Shown: positions 6,935-14,843, counted from the first letter of the stretch. The stretch: DNA of 64,000 nt from Candidatus Dormiibacterota bacterium (GCA_035544955.1 DASZZN010000014.1:1-64000), one strand, 5' to 3'. The notes: generated from the sequence alone by a model not told the origin. Numbers and translations are program-made.

Positions 6935-8415
6935 TTTTCGCTATTTGCCGCTGTGACGAGGGCATCGAAGGGCTTTCGCAATTCAAATTCCAGCGTTCTG
7001 CCCTTGAGGACGCGGTTCGATGTCAGCAGACCCACGAGCTCTCGCCGTTGCTCCGGATCGGCCCGCTCGAATATTTGGGGAGCCTGCGCGATCAGTTCGA
7101 TGAGCTTGCTGCCGACCTCCATGTAGGCGCCTTCAGCGTGCTGATGGCGGGCCAGGTCGCGGGTTAGCTCGCAGCGCTTCTCCTCAAGCACGTCGAACCG
7201 CTGACGGAAGAAGTCCTCTGAGATCAGCCGATGAAGGCGATCGTCGTAGAGGCGATCCATCAGAAGCTCTTGCTCTTTGATTTCGGTCCGGATTTCTTCG
7301 ACGACCGTCTGGTGGTAGGCGCGCTGCTCCTCGCGGCTCTTGGCGATGCCCCGCAGCAGCCACGCCTTGACGTCCTCCGGGATGGCGATGCTGGCCAGCA
7401 GGGCACGGACTTGCTCGTCGAGCTGCTCCTCGCGGATGTAGGTCTTGCGGCAGGCTTCCTCGCCGGCACAGTGGTAGTAGACATAGCGCTTCTTCTTCAG
7501 CTCCGCGGTGAGGTGATGGCCGCAGGAGCCGCACGTCAGCAGGCCCTTGTATGCGAAGTCATGTTTCTGGTAGACGGGCTTCTCGTGGGCGCTGAAGGCC
7601 GCCTGGACCGCGTCCCATAGCTCGCGCAAGACCAACGGCGGATGGCTCCCGGCCCAGGTTCGTCCTTTCCAACGAAAGTCGCCGTAGTAGAAGGGATTCT
7701 TGAGCAGCCATTGCAGCTGGCTGAGGCTGATGAGCTTTGCTTGTTTGGTGGTGGCGAGGCCCTCATCCCGCAGCTTCTTCCGTAGCGTCTTGAGCGAGTA
7801 GGCGCGGGTCGCATATAGCTCATAGGCGCGACGGACCATCGGCCCTTTGACCGGATCCGGGACGATCACTTGGCGATCGCCTTCGCGGACGTTGCGGTAG
7901 CCGAGGGGCGCCTGGTGCGGAAAGCCGCCTTCCTGGACCTTTTCGGCCATGCCCTTCTTGACTTCGTCCGAGAGGTTGTCGATGTAATGCTTGGCCAGTA
8001 GCACCATCATTCCGAAGGAGAGCTTGCCTGCCGCATTGTCCGGAAAGTCCTGTTGCCAGAACAGGGTCTTCGCCGGTAGCTCGTCGATGGTCAAATAATC
8101 CCGAAGGTTGCGGCAGAGGCGATCGACCTTCTCGCAGATGATGGCGCCTATGGTCGCGTCGTGGCGCGCGGCTTCGACCATCCGCGAGAACTCCCGGCGT
8201 CCGGGCTCCTTGGCGGTCTCGACGTCAACGTACTCGGCGACGATGGTAAAGCCGTGGCGCTCCGCGTACTCGCGAACTCGCTTCAACTGGACCGGGATCG
8301 AGTAGCCTTCGCGCTCTTGCTCTTTGGACGAGACTCGCGCGTAGGCAAAGGCCGGAATGATTACGCCCTTGGTGCGCGTCGTTTCGATGTCTCGCTCGAT
8401 CTGCTTCGCCTTCAC
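6907..8415 (-). CDS. Large serine recombinase (site-specific integrase)
   Basis: Catalyses integration and excision through a 5'-phosphoserine intermediate. The resolvase domain (about residues 20-165) has the nucleophile serine in FAYARVSSKEQE and the helix CEKVDRLCRNLRDY. The recombinase domain (about 170-285) includes GYRNV and LKNPFYYGDFRWKG. The zinc ribbon (about 305-345) is CGSCGHHL with C(x5)C, and a coiled-coil follows (about 365-450). The last residues NGWGARIRT are encoded by the antisense of the tRNA-Gln 3' end. GTG 8415 overlaps the upstream small ORF stop (GTGA), giving translational coupling. At 502 aa it is a usual length for the family and looks intact. Confidence 0.93.
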   Translation of the reverse strand: MKAKQIERDIETTRTKGVIIPAFAYARVSSKEQEREGYSIPVQLKRVREYAERHGFTIVAEYVDVETAKEPGRREFSRMVEAARHDATIGAIICEKVDRLCRNLRDYLTIDELPAKTLFWQQDFPDNAAGKLSFGMMVLLAKHYIDNLSDEVKKGMAEKVQEGGFPHQAPLGYRNVREGDRQVIVPDPVKGPMVRRAYELYATRAYSLKTLRKKLRDEGLATTKQAKLISLSQLQWLLKNPFYYGDFRWKGRTWAGSHPPLVLRELWDAVQAAFSAHEKPVYQKHDFAYKGLLTCGSCGHHLTAELKKKRYVYYHCAGEEACRKTYIREEQLDEQVRALLASIAIPEDVKAWLLRGIAKSREEQRAYHQTVVEEIRTEIKEQELLMDRLYDDRLHRLISEDFFRQRFDVLEEKRCELTRDLARHQHAEGAYMEVGSKLIELIAQAPQIFERADPEQRRELVGLLTSNRVLKGRTLEFELRKPFDALVTAANSENGWGARIRT

Positions 8416-8702
8416 GCGGCTTCGTCTCCGTCGGTCGTGGACAACTCGCGGGCCCCGAGTATAGAGCCACTGATGCTCGCGAGCAAGTCGATAAAGCGAA
8501 ACAGATTGCCTTCAACCTCCGTCAGGTCCTCGTCGGAGAGCGGATGGCCATAGACCGCCTCCCAAACAACACGCGTCGTCGGTGCATCGCCCCACCCTTC
8601 GGCCGATTGCTCGACGTCGTGCTGAGGGGGGCTTGACTCTGGCCCTTTCCCCGCGCGTTTTTGGGTCAGGCCACCTCCCCGCCTCCAGGCCTGCGCTCCC
8701 AC
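8412..8702 (-). CDS. Small protein coupled to the recombinase
   Basis: Protein of about 97 aa whose C-terminal half (VVWEAVYGHPLSDEDLTEVE, then GNLFRFIDLLA) resembles the small ORFs that often precede large serine recombinases in integrative elements. The stop overlaps the recombinase start by 4 nt. The start is uncertain: GTG 8702 has GAGG upstream and is chosen here, but no ATG is available near the end of the upstream gene. The N-terminal third is low-complexity. The function is unknown; a recombination directionality or regulatory role is only a guess from position. Confidence 0.55.
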   Translation of the reverse strand: MGAQAWRRGGGLTQKRAGKGPESSPPQHDVEQSAEGWGDAPTTRVVWEAVYGHPLSDEDLTEVEGNLFRFIDLLASISGSILGARELSTTDGDEAA

Positions 8703-9940
8703 CAGCTGCCTCGACCGATGCAGTCGGCCATCGTCCGCTGTGAGGTCTCTCGTGCCGCCAGGTCTGTGAGGCGTCTGCGACGAAGGCATTTAAGGTCGAC
8801 CGGCTTCGGCTCATCAAGTTCCTCGTCGTCATCCTTGCCCGAGTCGGATTCTCCGACCGCTGCCCAGAGCGGGCCCAACGGGCCGACATGGTCGATGCGC
8901 TCGACCGTGGTGGTCCAGAACCGGCAGCAATCAGGCCCGGCGGCAACGAGCTCGCGAGCCACGTGGTGGAGCAGCTCCTCGCGGCTGCTGCGATGCAGAA
9001 CAAATAGCACATGCTCGCGGTCGGCCCCTTTTGTGTCGTTGTAGAAGCCAACGTAGGTCCGAAGCTTCGACCGTAGGCGGCTCACGGACTCTGTTCCACG
9101 ATCCCATTCCAGGTCGAAAGCCACGACACGACCACGCGCGACGTAAAAGCCTTCGCCGTCGGGCGTGGCGATCGGTCGTCGATGTTGCTTCGCCCAGACG
9201 CGCCGGCTGATGCGGCAGCTCTCCTCGCCGATCCACAGCCACAATCCCTGGTCCACGTGCAATCGGCTGGCCAGGGCAAGATCCACGAAGAACCCATTGG
9301 CCTCGAGATCGTGGGTGACGTGCCAGCAGTGGTCCCGGGCATCCTCGGCGCGGCGGATGTAGGACCAGGGCGAGTGGCCCCGAAATTCGGCCAATAAGCG
9401 CCCCCCGCGGGGTGTCAGAAGCAGCAGTGAAGGCCGGCGGGTAAGGCCGGGGGGATCGATCATGTGCCATCGATAAATGAGGCCGTGATGGGAGAGGAAC
9501 TGCAACCGCATTTGCGCGGAGCGGATGCCGTGAAAGAAGAGCTGCTGGATCTGCAGGGTGCTGAGGTAGCGGTAGTCGTGGAGAGCCTGGAGGATAGACA
9601 GGTCACGTTGGGTGAGCGAGCGTAAAAGCCGGGAGGTGGTTTCCTGGGTGAGGAGTGAACTGGCGTGTTTGCGGAGATCGCGAAGAATAGAGGGACGACC
9701 ATGTATGGGTGTCCGTCCCGGGGTGGGAGCGAGCGTTTCCCGAATTCGCAGAGGCTTCGCGATGGGGTTCGTTCCCTGAACCGCAGGTGGAAGCGAAGGG
9801 GCAGGAGCGAAAGCGGTAGCGAGGTCCTCGCGTACGGCGCTCAGGTACGGGCCGGGGTCCCAATGGTCGTTGGCGAGGTCGCCTTCGCCCGGGTGACGCG
9901 CAGGCATCAAGCCGTCTGCGTCTTGGTCGTCGATCGTCAT
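8666..9940 (-). CDS. Replication-relaxation family protein
   Basis: Protein of 424 aa of the Replic_Relax type found on plasmids and integrative elements of actinobacteria and Chloroflexi. The diagnostic part is a winged-helix-like N-terminal region at about residues 105-200 (LTQRDLSILQALHDYRYLST, then QIQQLFF, LTPRGGRLLAEF). A nuclease-like core follows with LEANGFFVDLALA and FDLEWDRGTES, where Asp and Glu could bind metal. The role is thought to be relaxation or nicking linked to element replication. It is preceded by an array of imperfect palindromes (9976-10200), a plausible target. The acidic C-terminus (about 355-370) is odd but not disruptive. Confidence 0.78.
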   Translation of the reverse strand: MTIDDQDADGLMPARHPGEGDLANDHWDPGPYLSAVREDLATAFAPAPSLPPAVQGTNPIAKPLRIRETLAPTPGRTPIHGRPSILRDLRKHASSLLTQETTSRLLRSLTQRDLSILQALHDYRYLSTLQIQQLFFHGIRSAQMRLQFLSHHGLIYRWHMIDPPGLTRRPSLLLLTPRGGRLLAEFRGHSPWSYIRRAEDARDHCWHVTHDLEANGFFVDLALASRLHVDQGLWLWIGEESCRISRRVWAKQHRRPIATPDGEGFYVARGRVVAFDLEWDRGTESVSRLRSKLRTYVGFYNDTKGADREHVLFVLHRSSREELLHHVARELVAAGPDCCRFWTTTVERIDHVGPLGPLWAAVGESDSGKDDDEELDEPKPVDLKCLRRRRLTDLAARETSQRTMADCIGRGSWWERRPGGGEVA

Positions 9941-9975
9941 TCGCTCAACTCGAGAATCGTTGCGTTCGTTGTCCT

Positions 9976-10200
9976 CTTACTCTCTGAAGAGTGAGTCCGG
10001 CGTCGTTTTTTGGAAGCTCATCTTTTAAAGGACCTGGATTGGCGCTGGTTTTCGGACATCCATTCCCTGAACAGCCGGCGCGTCGCCTCTTTTCGGCGTC
10101 CTATCTCTAAAGAGCCGCTTTTTCATCTCGTTTTCATGCATCCGGTTTCACTCACTAAGGAGTGAGTCCGTTTTTCATCGCTCTCTAATCCTTAAAGGCC
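9976..10200. repeat. Array of six imperfect palindromes with T-rich spacers
   Basis: Six small inverted repeats lie at intervals of about 36-49 bp. Centres are near 9987 (CTCTGAAGAG), 10026 (TTTTAAAGGA), 10069 (CCCTGAACAG), 10109 (CTCTAAAGAG), 10158 (ACTCACTAAGGAGTGAGT) and 10194 (CCTTAAAGG). Most are followed by a CC(G/T)G box and a T-run (TTTTTT, TTTTC or TTTTT). The array lies directly upstream of the replication-relaxation gene and before 10373. It could be an iteron-like origin, an operator array, or stacked terminators. Confidence 0.6.
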
Positions 10201-10247
10201 TGTCTTTCGGACCGTTCGGTTACATCGGGGTTCTCCGATCTCGACAG

Positions 10248-10280
10248 AGTGGGTACAGTTGCGGGATCTACGTGCCCACT
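10248..10280. repeat. Inverted repeat near the element origin region
   Basis: AGTGGGTAC (10248-10256) and GTGCCCACT (10272-10280) form a 9-bp inverted repeat with one mismatch around a 15-bp spacer. A further TGCCCACT follows at 10285. It lies between the palindrome array and the small ORF at 10373 and may belong to the same replication, transfer or recombination region. Confidence 0.4.
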
Positions 10281-10372
10281 GGTCTGCCCACTCACCGGAG
10301 CCATGCGCTAGGCAGCTGCTTTGATCTATCTTCGGAGCTGGGCTTCGAGAGGACTGAGAGGAGGTACGGCCG

Positions 10373-10564
10373 ATGGAGCAGGGCGAATTCGACGAATTTG
10401 TCCGCCTAATGCGTCGCTACGGGAGCGAGGAACTAGATCAGTTCGATCTCTGGCGCTTCTCAACCCGCTACGGACCCGTTTATGTCGAAATCAAGCGCGA
10501 ACTGATGCCCGGTGTTTCACCAGATGCGTATGTCGATCTCGACAAGGGCCGGCCTTCACGTTAA
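10373..10564 (+). CDS. Small hypothetical protein in the element
   Basis: Protein of 63 aa with a strong ribosome-binding site (GAGGAGGT about 9 nt before ATG). It is charged and helical (EQGEFDEFVRLMRRYGSEEL) with a short beta-like stretch (GPVYVEIKREL) and has no cysteines or membrane segment. The good Shine-Dalgarno and balanced composition suggest a real gene. It reads away from the palindrome array, opposite to the replication-relaxation gene, so it could be controlled from the same region. No family is recognised. Confidence 0.55.
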   Translation: MEQGEFDEFVRLMRRYGSEELDQFDLWRFSTRYGPVYVEIKRELMPGVSPDAYVDLDKGRPSR

Positions 10565-10703
10565 AGCTGATGTCGACCATCGCCTTCACGGCCGGCCTGT
10601 CAGCCTCCTCGGTGAGTGGAAACAGGCAAGCATCTCTTCTTGGTGTCGGGGCGCGATCACCTCAGTTCAGGACTCTGTTTTGGCGAGGTAGGATCGAAGC
10701 GCC

Positions 10704-10895
10704 TTAAATGGGGTCTGGATGATCCTCCTCTTCGTCGGTGAGCATTTCGGCGATATACGTGGCACTGGTGCGTTCGTCATGGCCATCTTCGAACACCACA
10801 CGGTCATCGTCACCGATGGCGGTGAATTGGCTGACCGCCGCAATACGTCCATCGATGAGCCGTACAACGGTTCCGACGTTCGGCATAAAGTTCAT
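10704..10895 (-). CDS. Small hypothetical protein
   Basis: Open frame of 63 aa beginning MNFMPNVGTVVRLIDGRIA, which has the look of a small beta-barrel (SH3/KOW-like) start. It continues with a negatively charged tail (LTDEEEDHPDPI). No clear ribosome-binding site is seen. The composition is protein-like and unlike the random antisense frames around it, so it is listed with low confidence. It lies in the cargo part of the degraded element and no function can be given. Confidence 0.35.
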   Translation of the reverse strand: MNFMPNVGTVVRLIDGRIAAVSQFTAIGDDDRVVFEDGHDERTSATYIAEMLTDEEEDHPDPI

Positions 10896-11008
10896 ACAGG
10901 GATTGTAGGTACGTTAGTGATGCTGCCCGCTAAAGAGGAGGCCTGCTTCGGCTCAGGGATAAGGAGCCGAGGCAGCCAGGAAGCAAATCGCCGCCCAGCT
11001 GGTCGAGC

Positions 11009-11050
11009 AGAGTTGCCAAACCTGACCAATTGACCCAGCCATCGCCTTCA
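11009..11050 (-). repeat. 42-bp repeat, copy A
   Basis: Begins AGAGTTGCCAAACC on the + strand and ends CCATCGCCTTCA. It matches copy C (14127-14168) at 40 of 42 positions. On the minus strand it reads DGWVNWSGLATLL, which resembles the start of an OST-HTH/LOTUS domain, so it may be a relic of a LOTUS-domain gene. The last base is the first base of the ATG of the HEAT-SUKH gene. Confidence 0.7.
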
Positions 11051-12288
11051 TGCGGCAGCGACGCGAGATTGACCAATTCGGTCGCCGCATCGTACTGTCG
11101 CTGCAGGTGGTGGACGAGTTCGCCGATTTACTGACAAACCATCGCCGCAGCGTCCAGGAGCGCGTGGCGGCCTTTGATGGTCTCGGCCCCGATCTTCACC
11201 CTGCCGTCTGGAAAGTCATTAGAGACGAAACCGACGATCTGACCGTCCGAGCGGCCGCGGTTCGTGCCGTAGGACGTTCACCCGGGGCCATCAATCAACT
11301 GACCCGTCGGTTCCACCCGCCTGCTCTCCGCAAGGTCGCTATCGCCGAGCTCGAACGGCTGGCGCAGCTCGGGCTTCCCCCGTACTTCGAGGAACGGCTG
11401 CGGGCGGATCTTCAGGAGTTGGAGCGAGATCCGGGAGGCTCTCCGCTCATCAACCTCGGCAACACGTTTGGCCGAGACCGGCGCGTCATCGAGGCCGCAC
11501 GTCAAGCTACAAAAGACTCTCGACCAGACGTTCGCTCGGCTGCATTCACGGTCTTGGGACAGCTTGGTGAATTCGATGAGGTTCTAGACAGTGTCAGCGA
11601 CTCCAGCTCACACGTTCGAGCGCACGCCGCACATCTCATCGGCCTCTTGTCACTGGCGCGCCACGAGGATATCGCCGCACTGGAGGGCCTCGCTGTCGAC
11701 CCTGACCAAGAGGTCCGAACCGAAGCCCGAGTGGCACTGCGGCGCTTGGAGGCGTTGCCAATGCCGGTAAGCAAGCCGCGGCAGGCCCATTCCGGTGACC
11801 CCGAGTGGGTGGAACTTCTCAGCAAACTGGCCGCTAGGGTTATAGGCGATCGGGAAATGGCCGTGGAACTGCCGGATGAGGCTCTGGAAACAGGCTGGCT
11901 AGGTGCCCGAGGCGCAAGCCCGGCAGAGTTAGCGGACGTGGAGGCGCGGCTTGGCGTTACCCTGCCCCCTTCATATCGCGCTTTCCTGCAGACCTCCAAT
12001 GGTTGGGGACGGCTGTCACATGCCGTTGAGCGCCTGCTTGCTGCCGGTGAAATCGTCAAATTTGTAGAGGCCGAGCCGGAATGGGTCGCGGCATACGAGC
12101 GAACCGAGGAATCATCCGGGCTCTCGACCGCCCTTCAGATCAGCACCGCCTATGACGGCGGCGTGTGCTTGCTGATTCCCTCACAAGCCGCGGAATGGGA
12201 GACCTGGTTCTTTGCCAACTGGCTCGCGGGGGCTTGGCGTCATGAAAGCTTCCTTGCATTCATGCGCTCGGAGATGGAGCGTCCCTGA
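11050..12288 (+). CDS. HEAT-repeat protein with C-terminal SUKH (SMI1/KNR4) domain
   Basis: Protein of 412 aa in two parts. Residues about 25-240 are helical HEAT-like repeats (ADLLTNHRRSVQERVAAFDG, DSRPDVRSAAFTVLGQLG, DSSSHVRAHAAHLIGLLSLA, DPDQEVRTEARVALRRLE). Residues about 275-410 are a SUKH domain (SPAELADVEARLGVTLPPSY, FLQTSNGWGRL, WFFANWLAGAWRHESFLAFM). SUKH proteins are commonly immunity proteins for polymorphic or contact-dependent toxins, but no toxin gene is adjacent. The ATG at 11050 is at the edge of repeat A and lacks a clear ribosome-binding site, so the true start could be slightly downstream. Confidence 0.78.
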   Translation: MRQRREIDQFGRRIVLSLQVVDEFADLLTNHRRSVQERVAAFDGLGPDLHPAVWKVIRDETDDLTVRAAAVRAVGRSPGAINQLTRRFHPPALRKVAIAELERLAQLGLPPYFEERLRADLQELERDPGGSPLINLGNTFGRDRRVIEAARQATKDSRPDVRSAAFTVLGQLGEFDEVLDSVSDSSSHVRAHAAHLIGLLSLARHEDIAALEGLAVDPDQEVRTEARVALRRLEALPMPVSKPRQAHSGDPEWVELLSKLAARVIGDREMAVELPDEALETGWLGARGASPAELADVEARLGVTLPPSYRAFLQTSNGWGRLSHAVERLLAAGEIVKFVEAEPEWVAAYERTEESSGLSTALQISTAYDGGVCLLIPSQAAEWETWFFANWLAGAWRHESFLAFMRSEMERP

Positions 12289-12352
12289 GGGCGCGGACAG
12301 AGACAAGCTACGGTTCAGTCTCGCCGCGAACGCGTTCTCGACCTTCGCCAGC

Positions 12353-12394
12353 AGAGTTGCTAACCCTGACCAATCGACCCAGCCATCTGCCAGA
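12353..12394 (-). repeat. 42-bp repeat, copy B
   Basis: Diverged copy of the element repeat (AGAGTTGCTAACCCTGACC, later CAATCGACCC). The minus strand reads ADGWVDWSGLATLLAKVENA, the longest LOTUS-like stretch of the three. It lies between the HEAT-SUKH gene and the debranching-type hydrolase. Confidence 0.6.
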
Positions 12395-12421
12395 CCGACC
12401 GCTGCGTCGCGTTGTACCGCG

Positions 12422-13981
12422 GTGAGCGCCCTCGCCGACCTCGCACGCTTACGCAGTGACGGCAACGGGCTCTACGGGAGCGGCGACCGGCTGTTCAGCA
12501 ACGCAATCTTCGGCCGCGACTCGGTGACGGCCGGCGAGACGCTGCTCCACCTGCGCCCCCACGTGGCGCGCGACATCATCCTGACGCTGGCTCGGCTGCA
12601 GGGTACGGTGGACGCCCCCGTCGGTCCCCACAGCAACGAAGAGGAGCGCGGCAAAATCCACCACGAGCACCGGACTCTGTACGTCGACGGCCGGCGGATC
12701 TCGCCGGCCTCCGAGCGGCTGCTGAGGGAGCAGGCCGAGCGGTGGGGTGGCGATGAGACGACCCTGACCTACTACGGCAGCGTTGATGCGACGCCACTCT
12801 TTGTCCGCCTGGTGGCCCGCTACTGCGCGACCCACGGCGAGTCGATCCTGGCGGATCGTGTCACTCGCCGCGACGGCGGCCAGGTCACGGTCCGCGAGAG
12901 CGTCCTCGCGGCGGTGAACTGGATCACCGGGAAAATGGACGCCTCCCCGCTCGGGCTGGTCGAGTTCCAGCGCCGAAACCCCCACGGCATCCCTTTCCAG
13001 GTTTGGAAGGATTCGAACACCTCGTACGTCCACCGCGACGGAACCCTGGCAAACTCGGACGCCGCGATCGCCGCCGTCGAGGTTCAGGGCTACGCCTACG
13101 ATGCGCTACTCGGCGCCGCGCGCCTTTTCGAAACTCGCGCGGCTGAGTGGCGTGACCGAGCGCAATGGCTCCGCGAGTGCGTCATCGGCAATCTCTGGAT
13201 GCCGGCTGAAAGCTATTTCGCGATGGGCCTCGATCGAGACGGCGGTGGCGGGGCCAGATGGATTGAGAGCATCGCGTCCAACGGCGCCCTGCTGCTGGAC
13301 ACCGCACTATTCGATGGGCTTCCCGCTGCCGATCTGTATGTGGCCGGGCTGGTGCGCCGGATCTGCAGCCCTGACTTCATGACCGAGGTCGGCATCCGCT
13401 GCCGCAGCGCGAGCGAAGGCGGCCTGGTGGACTTTCAGGACTACCACGGCGAGTGGACCGTCTGGATGAAGGAGACCTTCGACATTGCCAGGGGCCTTGC
13501 GCGGCAGGGACTGCCAGGGCTGGCCCGCCAGCTGGGCATCCGGCTCCTCAACGCGGTCAACGTCGCCGGCGCTCACGTCGAGTTCCTCTACGTCAGCCCC
13601 GACCAGCGAGTCATGTACGACTTCCGGGCTCGCGACCTTCGCACCGCCGAACCGGAGGTGATCGCCGGCACTAACCAGCCCGAGGCGCCCATCACTTGGA
13701 CGGTGACAGCGGCACTCGCCCTTAAGTCGTGGCTGGGCGGGAACCGGAAGTTCCTCGGCACAACGGGTGCGCCGGACACGCATCCCTGGCGCCGGGCCCT
13801 GGAGGCCGAGGCGCTGGAGCAGGTTCCGGAACTGGCTGTTCATCGCAATTCGGAGGAACTTCGCAATGCTTATGCCCGCCGCGGGGACTTCGTCCTCGAC
13901 CTGGAGGGCGGCGTGCAGCGGGACCGGCGCGCCCGAACGTGTGGGCGGGGTAGCGACAGGCTGGGTAAGATCGCCGCATAG
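12422..13981 (+). CDS. Amylo-alpha-1,6-glucosidase / debranching-type glycoside hydrolase
   Basis: Enzyme of about 520 aa with the (alpha/alpha)6 barrel of the glycogen-debranching C-terminal family. Motifs include NGLYGSGDRLFSNAIFGRDS near the N-terminus, TYYGSVDATPLFVRLVARY, GIPFQVWKDSNTSY, AIAAVEVQGYAYDAL and FQDYHGEWTVWMKETFD. It would cleave alpha-glucosidic branches or a related glycoside in the cytoplasm. The in-frame opening extends to 12212, but that part overlaps the HEAT-SUKH gene and repeat B and is not family sequence, so GTG 12422 is chosen. The N-terminal sandwich domain found in many relatives is absent. No signal peptide is seen. Confidence 0.75.
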   Translation: MSALADLARLRSDGNGLYGSGDRLFSNAIFGRDSVTAGETLLHLRPHVARDIILTLARLQGTVDAPVGPHSNEEERGKIHHEHRTLYVDGRRISPASERLLREQAERWGGDETTLTYYGSVDATPLFVRLVARYCATHGESILADRVTRRDGGQVTVRESVLAAVNWITGKMDASPLGLVEFQRRNPHGIPFQVWKDSNTSYVHRDGTLANSDAAIAAVEVQGYAYDALLGAARLFETRAAEWRDRAQWLRECVIGNLWMPAESYFAMGLDRDGGGGARWIESIASNGALLLDTALFDGLPAADLYVAGLVRRICSPDFMTEVGIRCRSASEGGLVDFQDYHGEWTVWMKETFDIARGLARQGLPGLARQLGIRLLNAVNVAGAHVEFLYVSPDQRVMYDFRARDLRTAEPEVIAGTNQPEAPITWTVTAALALKSWLGGNRKFLGTTGAPDTHPWRRALEAEALEQVPELAVHRNSEELRNAYARRGDFVLDLEGGVQRDRRARTCGRGSDRLGKIAA

Positions 13982-14280
13982 ATGTATTAGCCGCTTGGTA
14001 GTTGCGGCCGGGTTTAGCCTCAACCTGTTGACTGCTAACTAGAATCACCCTCGGCACGGGCCGAAGGATCGGGGAGCTAATAGGCGACCCAGCGCATCAG
14101 GGATTGCTTGGCTCAGGTCGACAAAGAGAGTTGCCAACCCTGACCAATTGACCCGGCCATCGCCTTCAAACCCGCGCTTCTCGTGCGTCTCGTTCACCGG
14201 GTGGTAGCATCGTTACTCCGATGCGTTTTGCGGCGTTACCGGTTGTGATGGTCGCAGAAAGCGGAAGGGAAAGATAAACC
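13982..14280. other. Intergenic stretch with repeat C
   Basis: About 300 bp between the debranching-type gene and the chimeric pseudogene. Apart from the 42-bp repeat copy at 14127-14168 I see no gene. The minus strand continues LOTUS-like from the repeat (SGLATLF) for about 20 codons without obvious homology. GGAAGGGAAAG just before 14281 is a probable ribosome-binding site for the pseudogene. Confidence 0.5.
14127..14168 (-). repeat. 42-bp repeat, copy C
   Basis: Begins AGAGTTGCCAACCC and ends CCATCGCCTTCA on the + strand. It differs from copy A at two positions, and its minus-strand reading is GDGRVNWSGLATLF. All three copies have the same orientation and lie outside the flanking genes. 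Confidence 0.7.
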
Positions 14281-14553
14281 GTGCTCCGGGTTGCCGCGTT
14301 GGCGACGGCATTCAGTATTGTGCTAGCCGCCTGCGGTGGATCGCCGGCAGGCTCCAAGGGCTCACCGCCGGTCGGCAAGGCGGAAGCTTCCACGAAGACT
14401 TCAGGGACTATCGTGTTCGTGAACGATCAAGACGGGAACCCAAACAACCCAGACTACGACCAATCGATTTATGTCATCAATGCGGACGGGACCGGCCTGC
14501 GTCAGCTCCTACGCGGGGCTTGGCCCGATACCGGGAGTTGGTCGTCGCGCTGA
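14281..14553 (+). pseudogene. Truncated lipoprotein with PD40/TolB-like start
   Basis: A GTG start with GGAAGGGAAAG upstream opens a lipoprotein signal (SIVLAACGG lipobox at about residues 12-20) and a Ser/Gly/Pro linker. The beginning of a beta-propeller of the PD40/TolB type follows (SIYVINADGTGLRQL). The repeat array that should follow is missing: from about 14518 the sequence becomes the C-terminal end of an unrelated GH2 enzyme in another frame, and this frame stops at 14553. It is therefore a 5' gene fragment left by a deletion or recombination. Confidence 0.7.
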
Positions 14554-14698
14554 TGGCTGAGGGTCCGTGGAAGGGTTCTGCTACACGCAGCTCACAGATA
14601 TCGAGCAGGAGCGCAATGGTCTCCTCGCCTTCAACCGCCGGGCGAAAACTGACGCCGCCATCGTCCTCCCCATCACCAAAACCGCGAAACGGCGCTAA
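14518..14698 (+). pseudogene. 3' fragment of a GH2-family glycosidase, frameshifted
   Basis: The sequence first reads LARYRELVVALMAEGPWK in one frame, then after a frameshift near 14570 EGFCYTQLTDIEQERNGLLA and on to a stop at 14696-14698. EGFCYTQ(L/W)TD-EQE-NGLL is the characteristic C-terminal stretch of GH2 beta-galactosidases and beta-glucuronidases. Only about 60 codons remain, directly joined to the lipoprotein fragment at 14281. The enzyme is dead here. The sugar transporter that follows may once have served it. Confidence 0.75.
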
Positions 14699-14735
14699 TA
14701 CTTCCTAATCCTTCGACGGGTCGAGCGGAACCCGA

Positions 14736-14764
14736 TTGACAAAGCGCAAGGCCGGTCATAGACT
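14736..14764 (+). promoter_or_regulatory. Promoter of the sugar ABC operon
   Basis: TTGACA (14736-14741), a 17-bp spacer and TAGACT (14759-14764) lie about 80 bp before the ATG of the substrate-binding protein gene at 14844. Confidence 0.6.
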
Positions 14765-14843
14765 CGCTCACAGGGTCATGGGCGACCCCACGGGATGGCG
14801 ACCGCGCCGGGCCGGTGTCCCGGTCATTGGGAGGAAGGAATCA

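Larger units (their letters stand above)
6907..14698. mobile_element. Degraded integrative element at tRNA-Gln
   Basis: The left boundary is clear: a large serine recombinase gene ends inside the tRNA-Gln T-arm. Element-type genes follow (small coupled ORF, replication-relaxation protein, palindrome array). Cargo or scrambled material comes next: small ORFs, a HEAT-SUKH gene, a debranching-type hydrolase, three 42-bp repeats and a chimeric pseudogene ending at 14698. I could not find a second copy of the tRNA 3' end, so the right boundary is uncertain. The core 6907-10280 is the best-supported part, and the hydrolase at 12422 may be ordinary chromosomal sequence. Confidence 0.55.

Noticed and set aside
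10567-10590. Possible fourth copy of the 42-bp repeat
   Set aside because: Only about 12 bases (CCATCGCCTTCA) match; too short to separate from chance.
12449-13033. Long minus-strand open frame opposite the debranching-type gene
   Set aside because: It lies fully antisense to a recognised enzyme and has no family motifs; such frames are common in high-GC DNA.
10281-14700. Search for the second attachment site (copy of the tRNA-Gln 3' end)
   Set aside because: No copy of the T-arm/acceptor sequence was found by eye in the window, so the right end of the element is left open.
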